From Prochlorococcus sp. AG-363-J23 (GTDB lineage: Bacteria > Cyanobacteriota > Cyanobacteriia > PCC-6307 > Cyanobiaceae): 60,333 nt of DNA. Shown here piece by piece: positions 46,035-57,073 of the stretch; the first letter of the stretch is position 1, and every line of letters starts with the position of its first letter. The stretch covers positions 1 to 60,333 of the forward strand of contig QCFN01000005.1 in NCBI GenBank assembly GCA_003280245.1. The letters run 5' to 3'. The notes under the pieces were generated by a model. That model saw only the letters and a program-made list of their open reading frames with translations. It was not told the origin of the DNA and searched no databases. Made by a program: the position numbers and the translations under genes.

Positions 46035-48377
46035 CTAACCTCTTGCTCCGCCAGAGAAAGTAACCAACTGGCCATCTCTAGTATTCCCACTAGATCCTGT
46101 TATTAAGAAATTTGGCTTTGCAAGCTCTTCATTCCGCTTTGGCTCAAAGGCAGGCATTGCACCCATATGGCCAGGGCGAGTTGGATTTCGTCTTCGAGCT
46201 GATGTACCTTCTGTACCTGTCACTGTTTCTCCTCGGTCCCAGTCATCTCCAGTAATATTTAAACCGGATGATTGACCTTCTCCAGTAATCCTTGAGACTG
46301 GTCTTGAAGTAGCTTCTTCAGTCATCTCTTCGTTCAATGCAACAGGCTTAAAATGCCTCTGTCTTGAATCAAATCGAAATTGCTCTGTACCTGTAACTTT
46401 ATTATCTGCCATATCAAATGGACCCGTTATTCTTGAACCTTGTTCATAGCTTATTCCAGTCACCGCTGAAGATTTTTCACGTTGAATCTGAGCTGATCTA
46501 GCAGGGGACTGAACAGTAAATTCAGTTCCAAAAGAATTATTTTGCGAAGTAACACTTTCAACTGTCGCTTGATTCCCACAAGCCTCAGCCAGATGGTCTC
46601 CTCCAACATAAGGAGTGCCTGTCAACACTTCGCAAGCTCCTTTGTCTGCACCAGTCATACTTCCACCCAATCCTGGTTGCTGGCCAGTCATACGAGGACC
46701 AGGAGTGCCCATTTTTTGAGGTGTTCGCTTAAGGACTTCTTCTATCGATGGCTTATCACACCATTGATTAGATTGTTCAACTCCTGCATATGGGGTCCCT
46801 GTTACTGCCTTACACGTACCAGGCTCATCTCCTGTTACCAAGCCTGAGCGTCCAGTGAGAGTTCCACTTACTGTTTGAGACTTGTTTGTAAGACTCAAAC
46901 CAACCTTGGCCGCCTCAGGTGAAGGACTTCCACCACAGAAAGATTGAAACTGCTGGGTACCAACGTATTCGTCACCTGTTACTCGTTTACAACTTCCAGG
47001 CTCATTTCCAGTTACTGACGATGCTCGAGACACATTTGTACCTGTAACAGAAGAACCTCGAAGAGTACTAAATGAGCCGACTTTTTCAGCAGGTCTACCA
47101 TCTGGTAGTGGATCAGACCCGAGATACTGATCTCCAGTCAATTCACGATTAGCACCAGCCTCATCGCCAGTAACATGGCCAGAGCGTCCTACCATCACCC
47201 CGCTAACCTTTCTTCCATCCAAAGTCAAGCTATGACCAACTTTGCGTGGTGATGGATTTACACCTCCACAAAATTCAGTCGATTGATTAGCAGAAATATA
47301 TTCAGTGCCTGTAAGAGACTTACAAGTTCCAGGTTCATCTCCGGTGACTTTTTCGGATCGTCCTACTTCATTTCCTGTGACCTTATTTCCATGAGTGGTA
47401 TTTGTGACTCCAACCTTTGATGGTTGGCTAGGAGATGGGGAAGACTGACAAAAAGTATCAAAAACTTCTGAACCTAAGTACTGAGTCCCTGTTATCGAAC
47501 GACATGTACTTGCCTCATTCCCAGTAGTTTTTATAGATCTATTAGCTTGAGTTCCTGTAACAACCTGGCCAGAGCTAGTTTCACTAACACCAACTTTCCA
47601 AAAAGCATCAACGTCAGTCTGCTTGGATCCATTCCTATTTGGTCCGCAAGGACGTGCAGTTGAACCCTTCTTATTGGTTGCACCACTTTTACTGCGAAGC
47701 TCTCGAACTCTTTGCGAAATTTCTCTACTTGTTAAATCAGGATCACCTTGACGAGCAACAGATGCTGCTGATGTTGGTTGTTTTCCAGCGGTCTTCCCAT
47801 GTTTAGACAATGCTTCTCTGCGAGCCAATACAAGAGCTCTGCTTGGATTTTGAATTGATCGACGTTTAGAAGTTGTCCTGCGAGAACTACTTTTGTTGTC
47901 TGATTTTCTAATGCTTTTAGAAGATAACGAAGATAAAGGAGAAGTTGAAGAGGAAGAGCTAACACCATCCCTTTCTTGGCATTCATCACAACAATACTTA
48001 GTTACTGAAGACGTTCCTGAAGTAGAAGGAGACATCTTTTTCTCAACGTCTACTCTTGTACGGTCTTTAGTTGTATCAGCCGACTTACCTCTTCGTGACA
48101 ATGCATCCCTACGAGCTAAAACAAGGTCTCTACTAGGTTGACTTACTCGCTTTACTTCCCGAGTAATAGGAGCAGAACTTGAAACAGAAGAGGAGAAGGA
48201 ATTTGAGGAAGTCTTTGAAGGCTGGACAAACGAAGCTTCAGTTCTAGTGGCACGTGCATCAGAAGCTGAACGAACCCTATTTGGGGAAGCACTGTCTAAA
48301 ACAGCAGCTTTCTTTCCACCTTGACTGAGAGCCTTCCGGCGCTCAAGGACTAACTCTCGACTTGATTGTTTTGCCAT
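46035..48377 (-). CDS. csoS2: Carboxysome assembly scaffold CsoS2
   Basis: An intrinsically disordered scaffold binding RuBisCO and shell. The 780-residue protein has four N-terminal helix repeats (R-E-L-V-L-x-R-R-x-A-L-S type near residues 6, 82, 179 and a degenerate one at 217), then six M-type repeats (from 261, 321, 379, 432, 491 and 555) with VTGxE and LTGTxY elements, and a C-terminal part with SAVTGISYEQGS, VTGTEQF and the final FSGGARG peptide that docks to the shell. The repeats show high similarity without being identical. Confidence 0.95.
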   Translation of the reverse strand: MAKQSSRELVLERRKALSQGGKKAAVLDSASPNRVRSASDARATRTEASFVQPSKTSSNSFSSSVSSSAPITREVKRVSQPSRDLVLARRDALSRRGKSADTTKDRTRVDVEKKMSPSTSGTSSVTKYCCDECQERDGVSSSSSTSPLSSLSSKSIRKSDNKSSSRRTTSKRRSIQNPSRALVLARREALSKHGKTAGKQPTSAASVARQGDPDLTSREISQRVRELRSKSGATNKKGSTARPCGPNRNGSKQTDVDAFWKVGVSETSSGQVVTGTQANRSIKTTGNEASTCRSITGTQYLGSEVFDTFCQSSPSPSQPSKVGVTNTTHGNKVTGNEVGRSEKVTGDEPGTCKSLTGTEYISANQSTEFCGGVNPSPRKVGHSLTLDGRKVSGVMVGRSGHVTGDEAGANRELTGDQYLGSDPLPDGRPAEKVGSFSTLRGSSVTGTNVSRASSVTGNEPGSCKRVTGDEYVGTQQFQSFCGGSPSPEAAKVGLSLTNKSQTVSGTLTGRSGLVTGDEPGTCKAVTGTPYAGVEQSNQWCDKPSIEEVLKRTPQKMGTPGPRMTGQQPGLGGSMTGADKGACEVLTGTPYVGGDHLAEACGNQATVESVTSQNNSFGTEFTVQSPARSAQIQREKSSAVTGISYEQGSRITGPFDMADNKVTGTEQFRFDSRQRHFKPVALNEEMTEEATSRPVSRITGEGQSSGLNITGDDWDRGETVTGTEGTSARRRNPTRPGHMGAMPAFEPKRNEELAKPNFLITGSSGNTRDGQLVTFSGGARG

Positions 48378-48435
48378 GTCCGCCTATAGAAACGTCGTAA
48401 AAAGAGAAAAGATGGATCCTCTCCAAGAAAACTAA

Positions 48436-48461
48436 ATAGCCTCGATTTTTTTCGAGGCTAT
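48436..48461 (-). terminator. Hairpin downstream of cbbS (possible attenuator)
   Basis: A 10-bp perfect inverted repeat (atagcctcga / tcgaggctat) with a six-base loop. Read as minus-strand RNA, it is followed by ttagttttc, a weak U-rich tail. It lies between cbbS and csoS2, so it could reduce transcription into csoS2 or protect the upstream message. Confidence 0.7.
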
Positions 48462-48476
48462 AAAACACGAAGCTGA

Positions 48477-48818
48477 TCAGCGACCTTCGAATACAACGAA
48501 CGCTGTTCCCTGACTTTGGGTATAAGCGTCGTAGCCAACCATACGAACATGGTGATCAGGATAAGCTCGATGACAAGCCTCAAGCTCACTGACAACAACA
48601 TTCAGATCTTTCTCTCCGAAGAAAGGTAGCTTCCAATAAGACCAATAGGTCTGCATAGAGCCACTTGGATGAACGTGCTCGATGACAGGGCTCCAACCCT
48701 GAGCAATGATGTAGGCAATTTGATCGTAGATTTCGTCCTGGGTCATCGGCGGTAAAAAGCCGAAGGTTTCCAGGGTGGCGACTGTTTGATAGTCACCAAC
48801 TGTGCTCTGGAAAGGCAT
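48477..48818 (-). CDS. cbbS: RuBisCO small subunit, form IA
   Basis: The 113-residue small subunit starts MPFQSTVGDYQTVATLETFG, with TQDEIYDQIAYIIAQGWSPV, SYWKLPFFGE and the C-terminal YDAYTQSQGTAFVVFEG. The ATG at 48818 is picked because the 27 codons further up do not resemble the family. Also known as rbcS. It follows cbbL after a 99-base spacer carrying two hairpins. Confidence 0.97.
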   Translation of the reverse strand: MPFQSTVGDYQTVATLETFGFLPPMTQDEIYDQIAYIIAQGWSPVIEHVHPSGSMQTYWSYWKLPFFGEKDLNVVVSELEACHRAYPDHHVRMVGYDAYTQSQGTAFVVFEGR

Positions 48819-48847
48819 GGTGAACCTGGGATTAAGAATGTAGGTAA

Positions 48848-48867
48848 AGTCGGAATAATTACCGACT
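48848..48867 (-). other. Small inverted repeat in the cbbL-cbbS spacer
   Basis: A 6-bp stem (agtcgg / ccgact) around an 8-base AT-only loop. It can fold in the message between cbbL and cbbS; too weak alone to be a terminator. Confidence 0.45.
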
Positions 48868-48890
48868 AATGAAATTAAGTAAATAAATGG

Positions 48891-48915
48891 AGGAGGCAAA
48901 AAGCCTCCTTTTTTT
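48891..48915. terminator. Hairpin just after the cbbL stop, in terminator form on the opposite strand
   Basis: A 7-bp perfect stem (aggaggc / gcctcct) with loop aaaaa, followed by six T on the plus strand. Read in the direction of cbbL, the stem is preceded by an A run and lacks a T tract after it, so it is more likely an RNA-processing or stability element for cbbL, and a real terminator only for antisense transcription. Confidence 0.65.
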
Positions 48916-48917
48916 CA

Positions 48918-50333
48918 CTATGACTGAACGTCTAGCTTGTCTACTGTGTCGAATTCGAACTTGATCTCCTTCCATGTTTCAAGTGCAATTGCTAGCTCAG
49001 GGCTATGCTTCGCAGCTTCCATAAGGATGTCGCGACTTTCTTTTTCTATCTCGCGACCTGCATTACGTGCTTTCACGCAAGCTTCTAGCGCTACTCGGTT
49101 AGCAGCGGCTCCAGCAGCAGATCCCCATGGGTGCCCATGAGTACCACCACCAAACTGCAAGCAAGAGTCGTCTCCAAAAATTGCAAGCAACGCTGGCATG
49201 TGCCAAACATGTATACCGCCAGAGGCAACTGCAAATACACCAGGCATAGAACCCCAGTCTTGGTCAAAGAAGTTGCCACGAGAGCGATCTTCCGGGACAA
49301 AAGATTCACGCAAGTTATCGATATAGCCAAGGGTCGTCTGACGATCACCCTCAAGCTTTCCAACAACTGTTCCTGTATGGAGCTGATCTCCACCTGACAA
49401 GCGTAAACACTTGGCAAGCACCCGGAAATGAATACCATGCTTAGGATGGCGGTCAATTACAGCGTGCATTGCACGGTGTATATGAAGAAGCATTCCATTC
49501 TTACGACACCAATTAGCTAAACCTGTGTTAGCTGTAAAACCACCAGTGATGTAATCGTGCATGATGATTGGCATGTCGAGTTCTTTGGCGAACTCAGCAC
49601 GCTCATACATCTCTTCAGGAGTGGTTGCAGTGCAATTGAGGTAATGACCTTTTACCTCTCCTGTTTCTTGTTGAGCAAGCTTGACAGCTTCAGCAACAAA
49701 TTCGAAACGCTCACGCCAACGTTGGAATGGCTGGGAGTTGATGTTTTCATCATCCTTAGTGAGGTCAAGACCACCACGAAGGCATTCATAAACAACTCGT
49801 CCGTAGTTCTTACCAGAAAGACCTAGTTTTGGCTTAATAGTGCAACCAAGTAAAGGGCGACCATACTTATTTAAGCGGTCACGCTCAACCACGATGCCAT
49901 TAGGAGGGCCTCCGCAGGTTTTAATGAAAGCCATTGGGAAGCGAATATCTTCAAGGCGCAGATGACGGAGAGCCTTGAAACCAAATACGTTTCCGACCAA
50001 AGAAGTCAGAACGTTAGTAATAGAGCCTTCCTCAAAAAGATCTAGAGGGTAGGCAATAAATGCATAAAAGGACTCCTTATCTCCGGGGACATCCTCTATG
50101 CGATAGCAACGACCTTTGTAAAATTCAAGGTCAGTCAACAACTCAGACCATACAGTGGACCAAGTACCAGTTGAGGATTCAGCCGCAACAGCAGCTGCAA
50201 CTTCCTCTCTAGGAACTCCTTCCTGACCTGTACATTTGAAACATGCTAGAAGGTCTGTGTCGAGGGGAACGTAATCAGGAGTCCAGTAGGTGTCTCTGTA
50301 CTCCTTTACGCCAGCGTCATACTTTTTACTCAT
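48918..50333 (-). CDS. cbbL: RuBisCO large subunit, form IA
   Basis: The CO2-fixing enzyme of the carboxysome. The 471-residue protein has the catalytic [14 protein letters not shown] (K168) and the carbamylated lysine K193 in [14 protein letters not shown], loop 6 in [16 protein letters not shown], and the [20 protein letters not shown] segment. An AGGAG ribosome-binding site lies seven bases before the ATG. Also known as rbcL. The close relation is to the alpha-cyanobacterial/proteobacterial form IA rather than the plant-like IB. Confidence 0.98.
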   Translation of the reverse strand: MSKKYDAGVKEYRDTYWTPDYVPLDTDLLACFKCTGQEGVPREEVAAAVAAESSTGTWSTVWSELLTDLEFYKGRCYRIEDVPGDKESFYAFIAYPLDLFEEGSITNVLTSLVGNVFGFKALRHLRLEDIRFPMAFIKTCGGPPNGIVVERDRLNKYGRPLLGCTIKPKLGLSGKNYGRVVYECLRGGLDLTKDDENINSQPFQRWRERFEFVAEAVKLAQQETGEVKGHYLNCTATTPEEMYERAEFAKELDMPIIMHDYITGGFTANTGLANWCRKNGMLLHIHRAMHAVIDRHPKHGIHFRVLAKCLRLSGGDQLHTGTVVGKLEGDRQTTLGYIDNLRESFVPEDRSRGNFFDQDWGSMPGVFAVASGGIHVWHMPALLAIFGDDSCLQFGGGTHGHPWGSAAGAAANRVALEACVKARNAGREIEKESRDILMEAAKHSPELAIALETWKEIKFEFDTVDKLDVQS

Positions 50334-50405
50334 TAGATAACTCCTGTGGGTCGGTATTAGGAAATTGAGATAGCGACAACCTTATAAAAGGATTCGCGGA
50401 ACCTC

Positions 50406-50717
50406 TCAGTCCTTTTGACCAAGGAAGTTGCCATTACCTAATGCAGGCTCAACTTCACGATGAGGACGAGCAATTATGTGAGCGGCAACAAGTCCATCGC
50501 CAACACGCTCACAAGCATCTGCTCCTGCTCTAACAGCAGCATTAACAGCGCCTGTTTCTCCACGAACTAAAACTGTTACGTAACCGCCGCCTACGAATTC
50601 GCGACCGATCAAACGTACTTCTGCTGCTTTGGTCATCGCATCAGCAGCTTCGATTGCGGGAACAAGGCCCCGTGTCTCAATCATGCCGAGAGCGATACCC
50701 ATAGTTTCGTTAGCCAT
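50406..50717 (-). CDS. csoS1: Major carboxysome shell protein CsoS1 (BMC-H)
   Basis: Hexamer-forming facet protein, 103 residues, starting MANETMGIALGMIETRG, with EFVGGGYVTVLVRGETGAVN and VAAHIIARPHREVEPAL. It is the first gene of the carboxysome operon, ahead of cbbL. The frame is open upstream to 50783, but that part is unlike the family. The core is 76/87 identical to the csoS1E product. Confidence 0.97.
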   Translation of the reverse strand: MANETMGIALGMIETRGLVPAIEAADAMTKAAEVRLIGREFVGGGYVTVLVRGETGAVNAAVRAGADACERVGDGLVAAHIIARPHREVEPALGNGNFLGQKD

Positions 50718-51040
50718 TGCCTGCCTAAATAAAGGGATGGAATGTTCGCAATGGACAATGATCGTTAGCCCCCATCCCGTCAAGCAAAATTTGCCAAAAT
50801 CACTATCACCGTCATTACTAGCTTACATAAGGTCTGCTTATCATCCTTGGTACCACTGTTTTAAAAGACTGTTGTCACTTTCGTCAGTGCCTCAAAACAA
50901 ATCACCTAAGGATTACTAGAAACATTTATCTTTGTACTTGAGACGGGTCCCAAGCCTTTGCTTAGGGATGGAATGTTCAACCTAAACCTGTCTCAAATTT
51001 TCTCTCAATCCAAATATAGATTTAAGCTGCATAGCACTTT
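50718..51040 (-). promoter_or_regulatory. Upstream region of the carboxysome operon
   Basis: A 323-bp spacer between csoS1 and the divergent rdgB. It must hold the operon promoter and the 5' leader. A TTGACG sequence is present on the minus strand (about 50775-50780), but its downstream partner is a poor -10, so I do not fix a promoter. A 15-bp direct repeat lies within it. No coding region was seen. Confidence 0.5.
50733..50978 (-). repeat. Pair of 15-bp direct repeats upstream of csoS1
   Basis: The sequence agggatggaatgttc occurs at 50733-50747 and again at 50964-50978 in the same orientation, 231 bases apart. The proximal copy sits about 15 bases before the csoS1 ATG. They may be an operator pair, a duplicated leader fragment, or chance. 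Confidence 0.85.
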
Positions 51041-51649
51041 TTGGAATATGCCCCTCTTTTGTCTAGGCCAAAACTAATAATCGCCAGCAACAACCCTAAT
51101 AAAGTTGCTGAAATACAAAGCATGCTTGGACCTTTACCACTCCAAGTCGAAAATCAACCAAGCCAACTAGATGTAAAAGAAACAGGATCTACTTATCTCC
51201 AGAACGCCTTGCTCAAAGCCCAAGCAGCAGCAAAATTAACAAACTGCTGGACAATTGCAGATGACTCAGGCCTAGAGGTAGATGCATTAAATGGAGCTCC
51301 TGGAATTTTCTCGGCTCGTTACGAAAAATCCAATGAAGCGAAAATAACAAAAATCCTCCAAGCTCTTGAAGGCAACCCATATAGAAGCGCAAGGTTTCGC
51401 AGTGTGATTGTCTTATCTGATCCAGAAGGAAATCTCATTAAAGAAGCAGAAGGAATTTGCTGGGGAGAAATCCTCAAAGAGCCTGCATACCAAGGAGGGG
51501 AGTTCGAATCTCTTTTCTGGGTAAGAGAAGCAAATTCTGTCTATGGCGAATTAAGCCAAGAGCAACTTACAAGGCTGGGTAGCAGAGGAAAAGCCGCTCG
51601 TGCTATGGCACCTTATTTACGAAAAGCATTGAAGATAGATATTAATTAG
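51041..51649 (+). CDS. rdgB: XTP/dITP diphosphatase (Ham1/RdgB)
   Basis: House-cleaning nucleotide hydrolase that removes inosine and xanthine triphosphates. The 202-residue protein has [38 protein letters not shown] with SARYEKS, and the C-terminal [15 protein letters not shown]. It starts with TTG at 51041 or, six codons further in, TTG at 51059; no ATG fits. It lies between csoS1 and csoS1D. Confidence 0.93.
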   Translation: MEYAPLLSRPKLIIASNNPNKVAEIQSMLGPLPLQVENQPSQLDVKETGSTYLQNALLKAQAAAKLTNCWTIADDSGLEVDALNGAPGIFSARYEKSNEAKITKILQALEGNPYRSARFRSVIVLSDPEGNLIKEAEGICWGEILKEPAYQGGEFESLFWVREANSVYGELSQEQLTRLGSRGKAARAMAPYLRKALKIDIN

Positions 51650-52443
51650 CGATTTATTTGATCTATAGCTCTCATAGCGGCAGCAGCAGCCTCCTCCACA
51701 TCTCCTTCTCTACCAGCAAGAGTCAATCTTCCAAAAGCACCAACCCCTTTGACATCTACGACGGTAATATTCGAAGCCTTCTCTGCTTCGTTAGCAGCAA
51801 TGAGCACATAGCCAGCAGGCTCAGTTTCAAGAATAAACATACTCATGCCAGCCTCAATCATCGAACCCCGTCGATTTTGACGATTAATCAACACAGCATG
51901 ATCTGGAGTAATTGCTCGAATCACTTCTGTCCAACTCACTTCACAAGAACTTCGTCGATCAACACGGCTTCCTATAGCGTCTAAAACTACATCGCCAGAA
52001 TGTAGGACTGTACTTTGATCTCGGTGATATAGGGCCAACGAGCCAAAAGCTCGCTCGACAACCATTTGCCCAAGCCTGACATTACTAGCTTTAAGAGCGA
52101 TATCCGTAACCCTATGCACTGCCATGCCAGGTGAAACCTCCATCCACAGACATGCATCGCCAGGAATAGGCAAAAAGCCTTGGCTGACCGTGCCCATATA
52201 TGCAGCCAACTGTGGCTGAAGGGAATCAAGAAAAACGTATGTTCGAAGTTCTATTTGCTGAACATGACTGTTTTGTCGAACTAATCGAGAAGCCTCCGAA
52301 TCAGTTGTTATGACACAACTAGCCCCTGAAGTACTGGGTTCTTGAACCTCAGTACCTGTAACCAGCGACCTTCCATTAAGTCGTCGCTCTCTAATTTCTA
52401 AGCTAGAGAAACTGTTCATTCGGCGGATAATACTGGAAAGCAT
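51646..52443 (-). CDS. csoS1D: Tandem-BMC shell protein CsoS1D (BMC-T)
   Basis: Pseudohexameric trimer with two stacked BMC domains and a gated pore. The 265-residue protein has a 55-residue flexible N-tail, then the first BMC domain ([20 protein letters not shown]) with the conserved pore pair Glu-Arg at about 130-131 in [12 protein letters not shown], and a second domain ([31 protein letters not shown]). The tail contains [11 protein letters not shown] second in-frame ATG (52419) fits better the length of the N-tail that I recall for relatives. The stop overlaps rdgB by four bases convergently. Confidence 0.93.
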   Translation of the reverse strand: MLSSIIRRMNSFSSLEIRERRLNGRSLVTGTEVQEPSTSGASCVITTDSEASRLVRQNSHVQQIELRTYVFLDSLQPQLAAYMGTVSQGFLPIPGDACLWMEVSPGMAVHRVTDIALKASNVRLGQMVVERAFGSLALYHRDQSTVLHSGDVVLDAIGSRVDRRSSCEVSWTEVIRAITPDHAVLINRQNRRGSMIEAGMSMFILETEPAGYVLIAANEAEKASNITVVDVKGVGAFGRLTLAGREGDVEEAAAAAMRAIDQINR

Positions 52444-52519
52444 GCCCAGCCAAACAAATCCACAAAACTTGCAAGCTAGTCAAGAGCCGATAACTTCTAC
52501 GAAATAGGTATGCTTAAGA

Positions 52520-52891
52520 ATGTCTACTTCCAAAGACTCAACAGCCCAATCGCCTGCTCTATCAAGCGAACTGAAAGCAGAACAAGCACTTGGTTTAATC
52601 GGTCTTGGACTAATGCAAAAGATCTCACGTGATGGTGAGCCTGGTTGGGATTGGTCCACTCGAGAAGATAGTGAGAAAGCAGACCTTCTTGCTCTCCGAC
52701 AAAGACTTGAGCTAACAGCTTTGGCCATAGAAACAGGTGCTCCCTTAACTACATCTGAAGTCACTCATCTCCTTGGAGCAAGACCAGGTTCTGCAAAAAC
52801 AGAAAGAGGTGGTCTTGTAGCTCGACGAATAAGCAGGAATGTTTGGAAATTAAATCGAAATGACAAAGATTCCAATTATTGGAGAAATTAA
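52520..52891 (+). CDS. Hypothetical protein, DNA-binding-like C-terminus
   Basis: A 123-residue protein, MSTSKDSTAQSPALSSELKA at the start, helical thereafter. The C-terminal part, TTSEVTHLLGARPGSAKTER with GGLVARRISRNVWKL, could be a helix-turn-helix-like unit. The start of the frame has normal codon use, and the protein composition looks coding. I do not recognise the family. It is located between csoS1D and chlN, divergent from the first. Confidence 0.65.
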   Translation: MSTSKDSTAQSPALSSELKAEQALGLIGLGLMQKISRDGEPGWDWSTREDSEKADLLALRQRLELTALAIETGAPLTTSEVTHLLGARPGSAKTERGGLVARRISRNVWKLNRNDKDSNYWRN

Positions 52892-53096
52892 ACTCTATTC
52901 TTAAATCAAGCATCCATCTAAGGAATATTCTCGAAATTAATTTGAAGATAAAAATTATTTTTTTAAGCTCATCAGCAAAAAACCAAAGTCGATCTCCTGA
53001 AAGTCAGCAAATTCCTACATAACTGCAACAAAAAATACCCAATTCCAAAGAGTTTCCGTTGCTAATGGTTCTTTAGTTAAAAAACGACCAATTTAA

Positions 53097-54374
<1,278 letters not shown>

Positions 54375-54376
54375 TC

Positions 54377-55972
54377 ATGGAATTGACACTCTGGACATAT
54401 GAAGGCCCTCCCCATGTAGGAGCCATGAGAATTGCTTCCTCAATGGAAGGTGTTCATTACGTCTTACATGCTCCCCAAGGCGATACATATGCAGATTTAC
54501 TTTTCACAATGATTGAGAGAAGAGGGCGCCGTCCTCCAGTTACATACACAACTTTTCAGGCAAGAGACCTAGGAGGAGATACCGCAGAGCTTGTAAAAGG
54601 ACATATCCAAGAAGCAGTAGACCGATTTCAACCCGAAGCTCTATTAGTAGGAGAAAGTTGTACTGCTGAATTAATTCAAGATCAACCAGGATCACTAGCT
54701 CAAGGTATGGGTCTAAATCTTCCCATTGTCAACCTGGAACTACCTGCTTATAGCAAAAAAGAAAACTGGGGTGCAGCAGAAACTCTTTATCAGTTAGTTA
54801 GGGGGCTTCTACACGAGCAACCTCGTCCAGAAAAACCATTTTTTCCAACTGAATGGAAAGCTACTGGCAGAAGACCAAGGGTCAATCTATTAGGACCTTC
54901 CCTGCTTGGCTTCCGATGTCGTGATGACGTAATTGAGATAGAGAAACTATTAAAAAATCACGACATTGAAATCAATGTTGTTGCTCCTCTAGGAGCAACC
55001 CCTGCAGATCTAATTCGTATACCAAAAGCTGATTTGAATATTTGCCTCTATCCAGAAATTGCTGAAAGCACATGTATTTGGCTAGAGCGAAATTTCGGAA
55101 TGCCCTTCACTCAAACAATCCCAATTGGTGTAAATGCTACTCAAGATTTTCTAATTGAACTGCATAACTTATTGGAAAAGGAGCCTCCAAAAAAGAACGA
55201 GTTAATAAACGAATCAAGGCTGACATGGTATTCCCAATCTGTTGATTCCAACTATTTAACAGGAAAGCGTGTTTTTATTTTTGGAGATGGAACTCACGCA
55301 ATAGCTGCAGCAAGAATTGCGAAAGAAGAACTAGGGTTCGAAGTCGTTGGACTAGGAACTTATAGCCGTGAGATGGCAAAAAAAGTTCGAAGTACTGCAA
55401 AAGAGCTTGGCTTAGAAGCTTTAATCACCAACAACTACCTTGAAGTAGAAGCCGCAATGAATGAAACATCTCCAGAACTTGTTCTAGGGACTCAAATGGA
55501 AAGACATAGTGCAAAACGTCTTGGTATTCCTTGTGCTGTTATTAGTTCACCGATTCATGTACAAGACGTACCTGCGCGTTATAGCCCCCAAATGGGATGG
55601 GAAGGAGCAAATGTGATCTTTGACGATTGGGTACATCCTTTAATGATGGGCCTTGAAGAACATCTCATTGGAATGTTCCGGCATGACTTTGAATTTATTG
55701 ACGGACACCAAAGTCATCTAGGCCATTCAGGAGTATTGCAAGATCGATCAGATAATCAGCCAGAGAAAATCTCAATGATTTCATCTGACAAAGTTTCTTC
55801 AGATGAAGCCACGCCTATTTGGACAGAAGATGGGAAAAAAGAGCTAGCTAAAATTCCATTTTTTGTTAGAGGAAAAGTACGCCGGAACACAGAAACTTAT
55901 GCGCGTAAAGCAGGATGTAAAAATATTAATAGCGAAACCCTTTTCGATGCAAAAGCTCATTTCAGCGGCTAG
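54377..55972 (+). CDS. chlB: Light-independent protochlorophyllide reductase subunit B
   Basis: Catalytic NB-protein partner of ChlN. The 531-residue protein has the fourth cluster ligand D36 ([11 protein letters not shown]), [17 protein letters not shown], the substrate-site segment [20 protein letters not shown] and the C-terminal PIF domain ([19 protein letters not shown]). The length is normal. The 185-base gap before chlL may hold a separate promoter. Confidence 0.97.
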   Translation: MELTLWTYEGPPHVGAMRIASSMEGVHYVLHAPQGDTYADLLFTMIERRGRRPPVTYTTFQARDLGGDTAELVKGHIQEAVDRFQPEALLVGESCTAELIQDQPGSLAQGMGLNLPIVNLELPAYSKKENWGAAETLYQLVRGLLHEQPRPEKPFFPTEWKATGRRPRVNLLGPSLLGFRCRDDVIEIEKLLKNHDIEINVVAPLGATPADLIRIPKADLNICLYPEIAESTCIWLERNFGMPFTQTIPIGVNATQDFLIELHNLLEKEPPKKNELINESRLTWYSQSVDSNYLTGKRVFIFGDGTHAIAAARIAKEELGFEVVGLGTYSREMAKKVRSTAKELGLEALITNNYLEVEAAMNETSPELVLGTQMERHSAKRLGIPCAVISSPIHVQDVPARYSPQMGWEGANVIFDDWVHPLMMGLEEHLIGMFRHDFEFIDGHQSHLGHSGVLQDRSDNQPEKISMISSDKVSSDEATPIWTEDGKKELAKIPFFVRGKVRRNTETYARKAGCKNINSETLFDAKAHFSG

Positions 55973-56157
55973 GAAGCCAGTAAGTCCCAAACTTTCAATA
56001 GAATTAAGTATATTTTCCTAGTGAAGCTAATGAATTTGTTTGCCTAACCGCAGATTTACAACAAAAAACACAGGCTATGTGTCGAATTTCGCAAACAATC
56101 TGCAAGGCAACATTTTAAGGCCTTAAATGAAAATACTTACCAAACCTTGGGACATAA

Positions 56158-57045
<888 letters not shown>

Positions 57046-57073
57046 CTAAGTTAATTAAACTTTACTGTCTACA

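Noticed and set aside
46035-48377. Tandem repeats that look CRISPR-like or satellite-like at DNA level
   Set aside because: They are the N- and M-repeats of CsoS2, degenerate at DNA level and in frame; no constant repeat/variable spacer pattern.
46035-48377. Programmed ribosomal frameshift producing a short CsoS2 form, as in H. neapolitanus
   Set aside because: No clear slippery heptamer followed by a strong structure was seen near the M/C boundary, and the full frame is intact.
56040-56110. Inverted repeats (gcagatt / aatctgc and tttgtttgc / gcaaacaa) before chlL as an operator
   Set aside because: The arms are interleaved and not nested, so no stable hairpin or symmetric operator results; left as chance.
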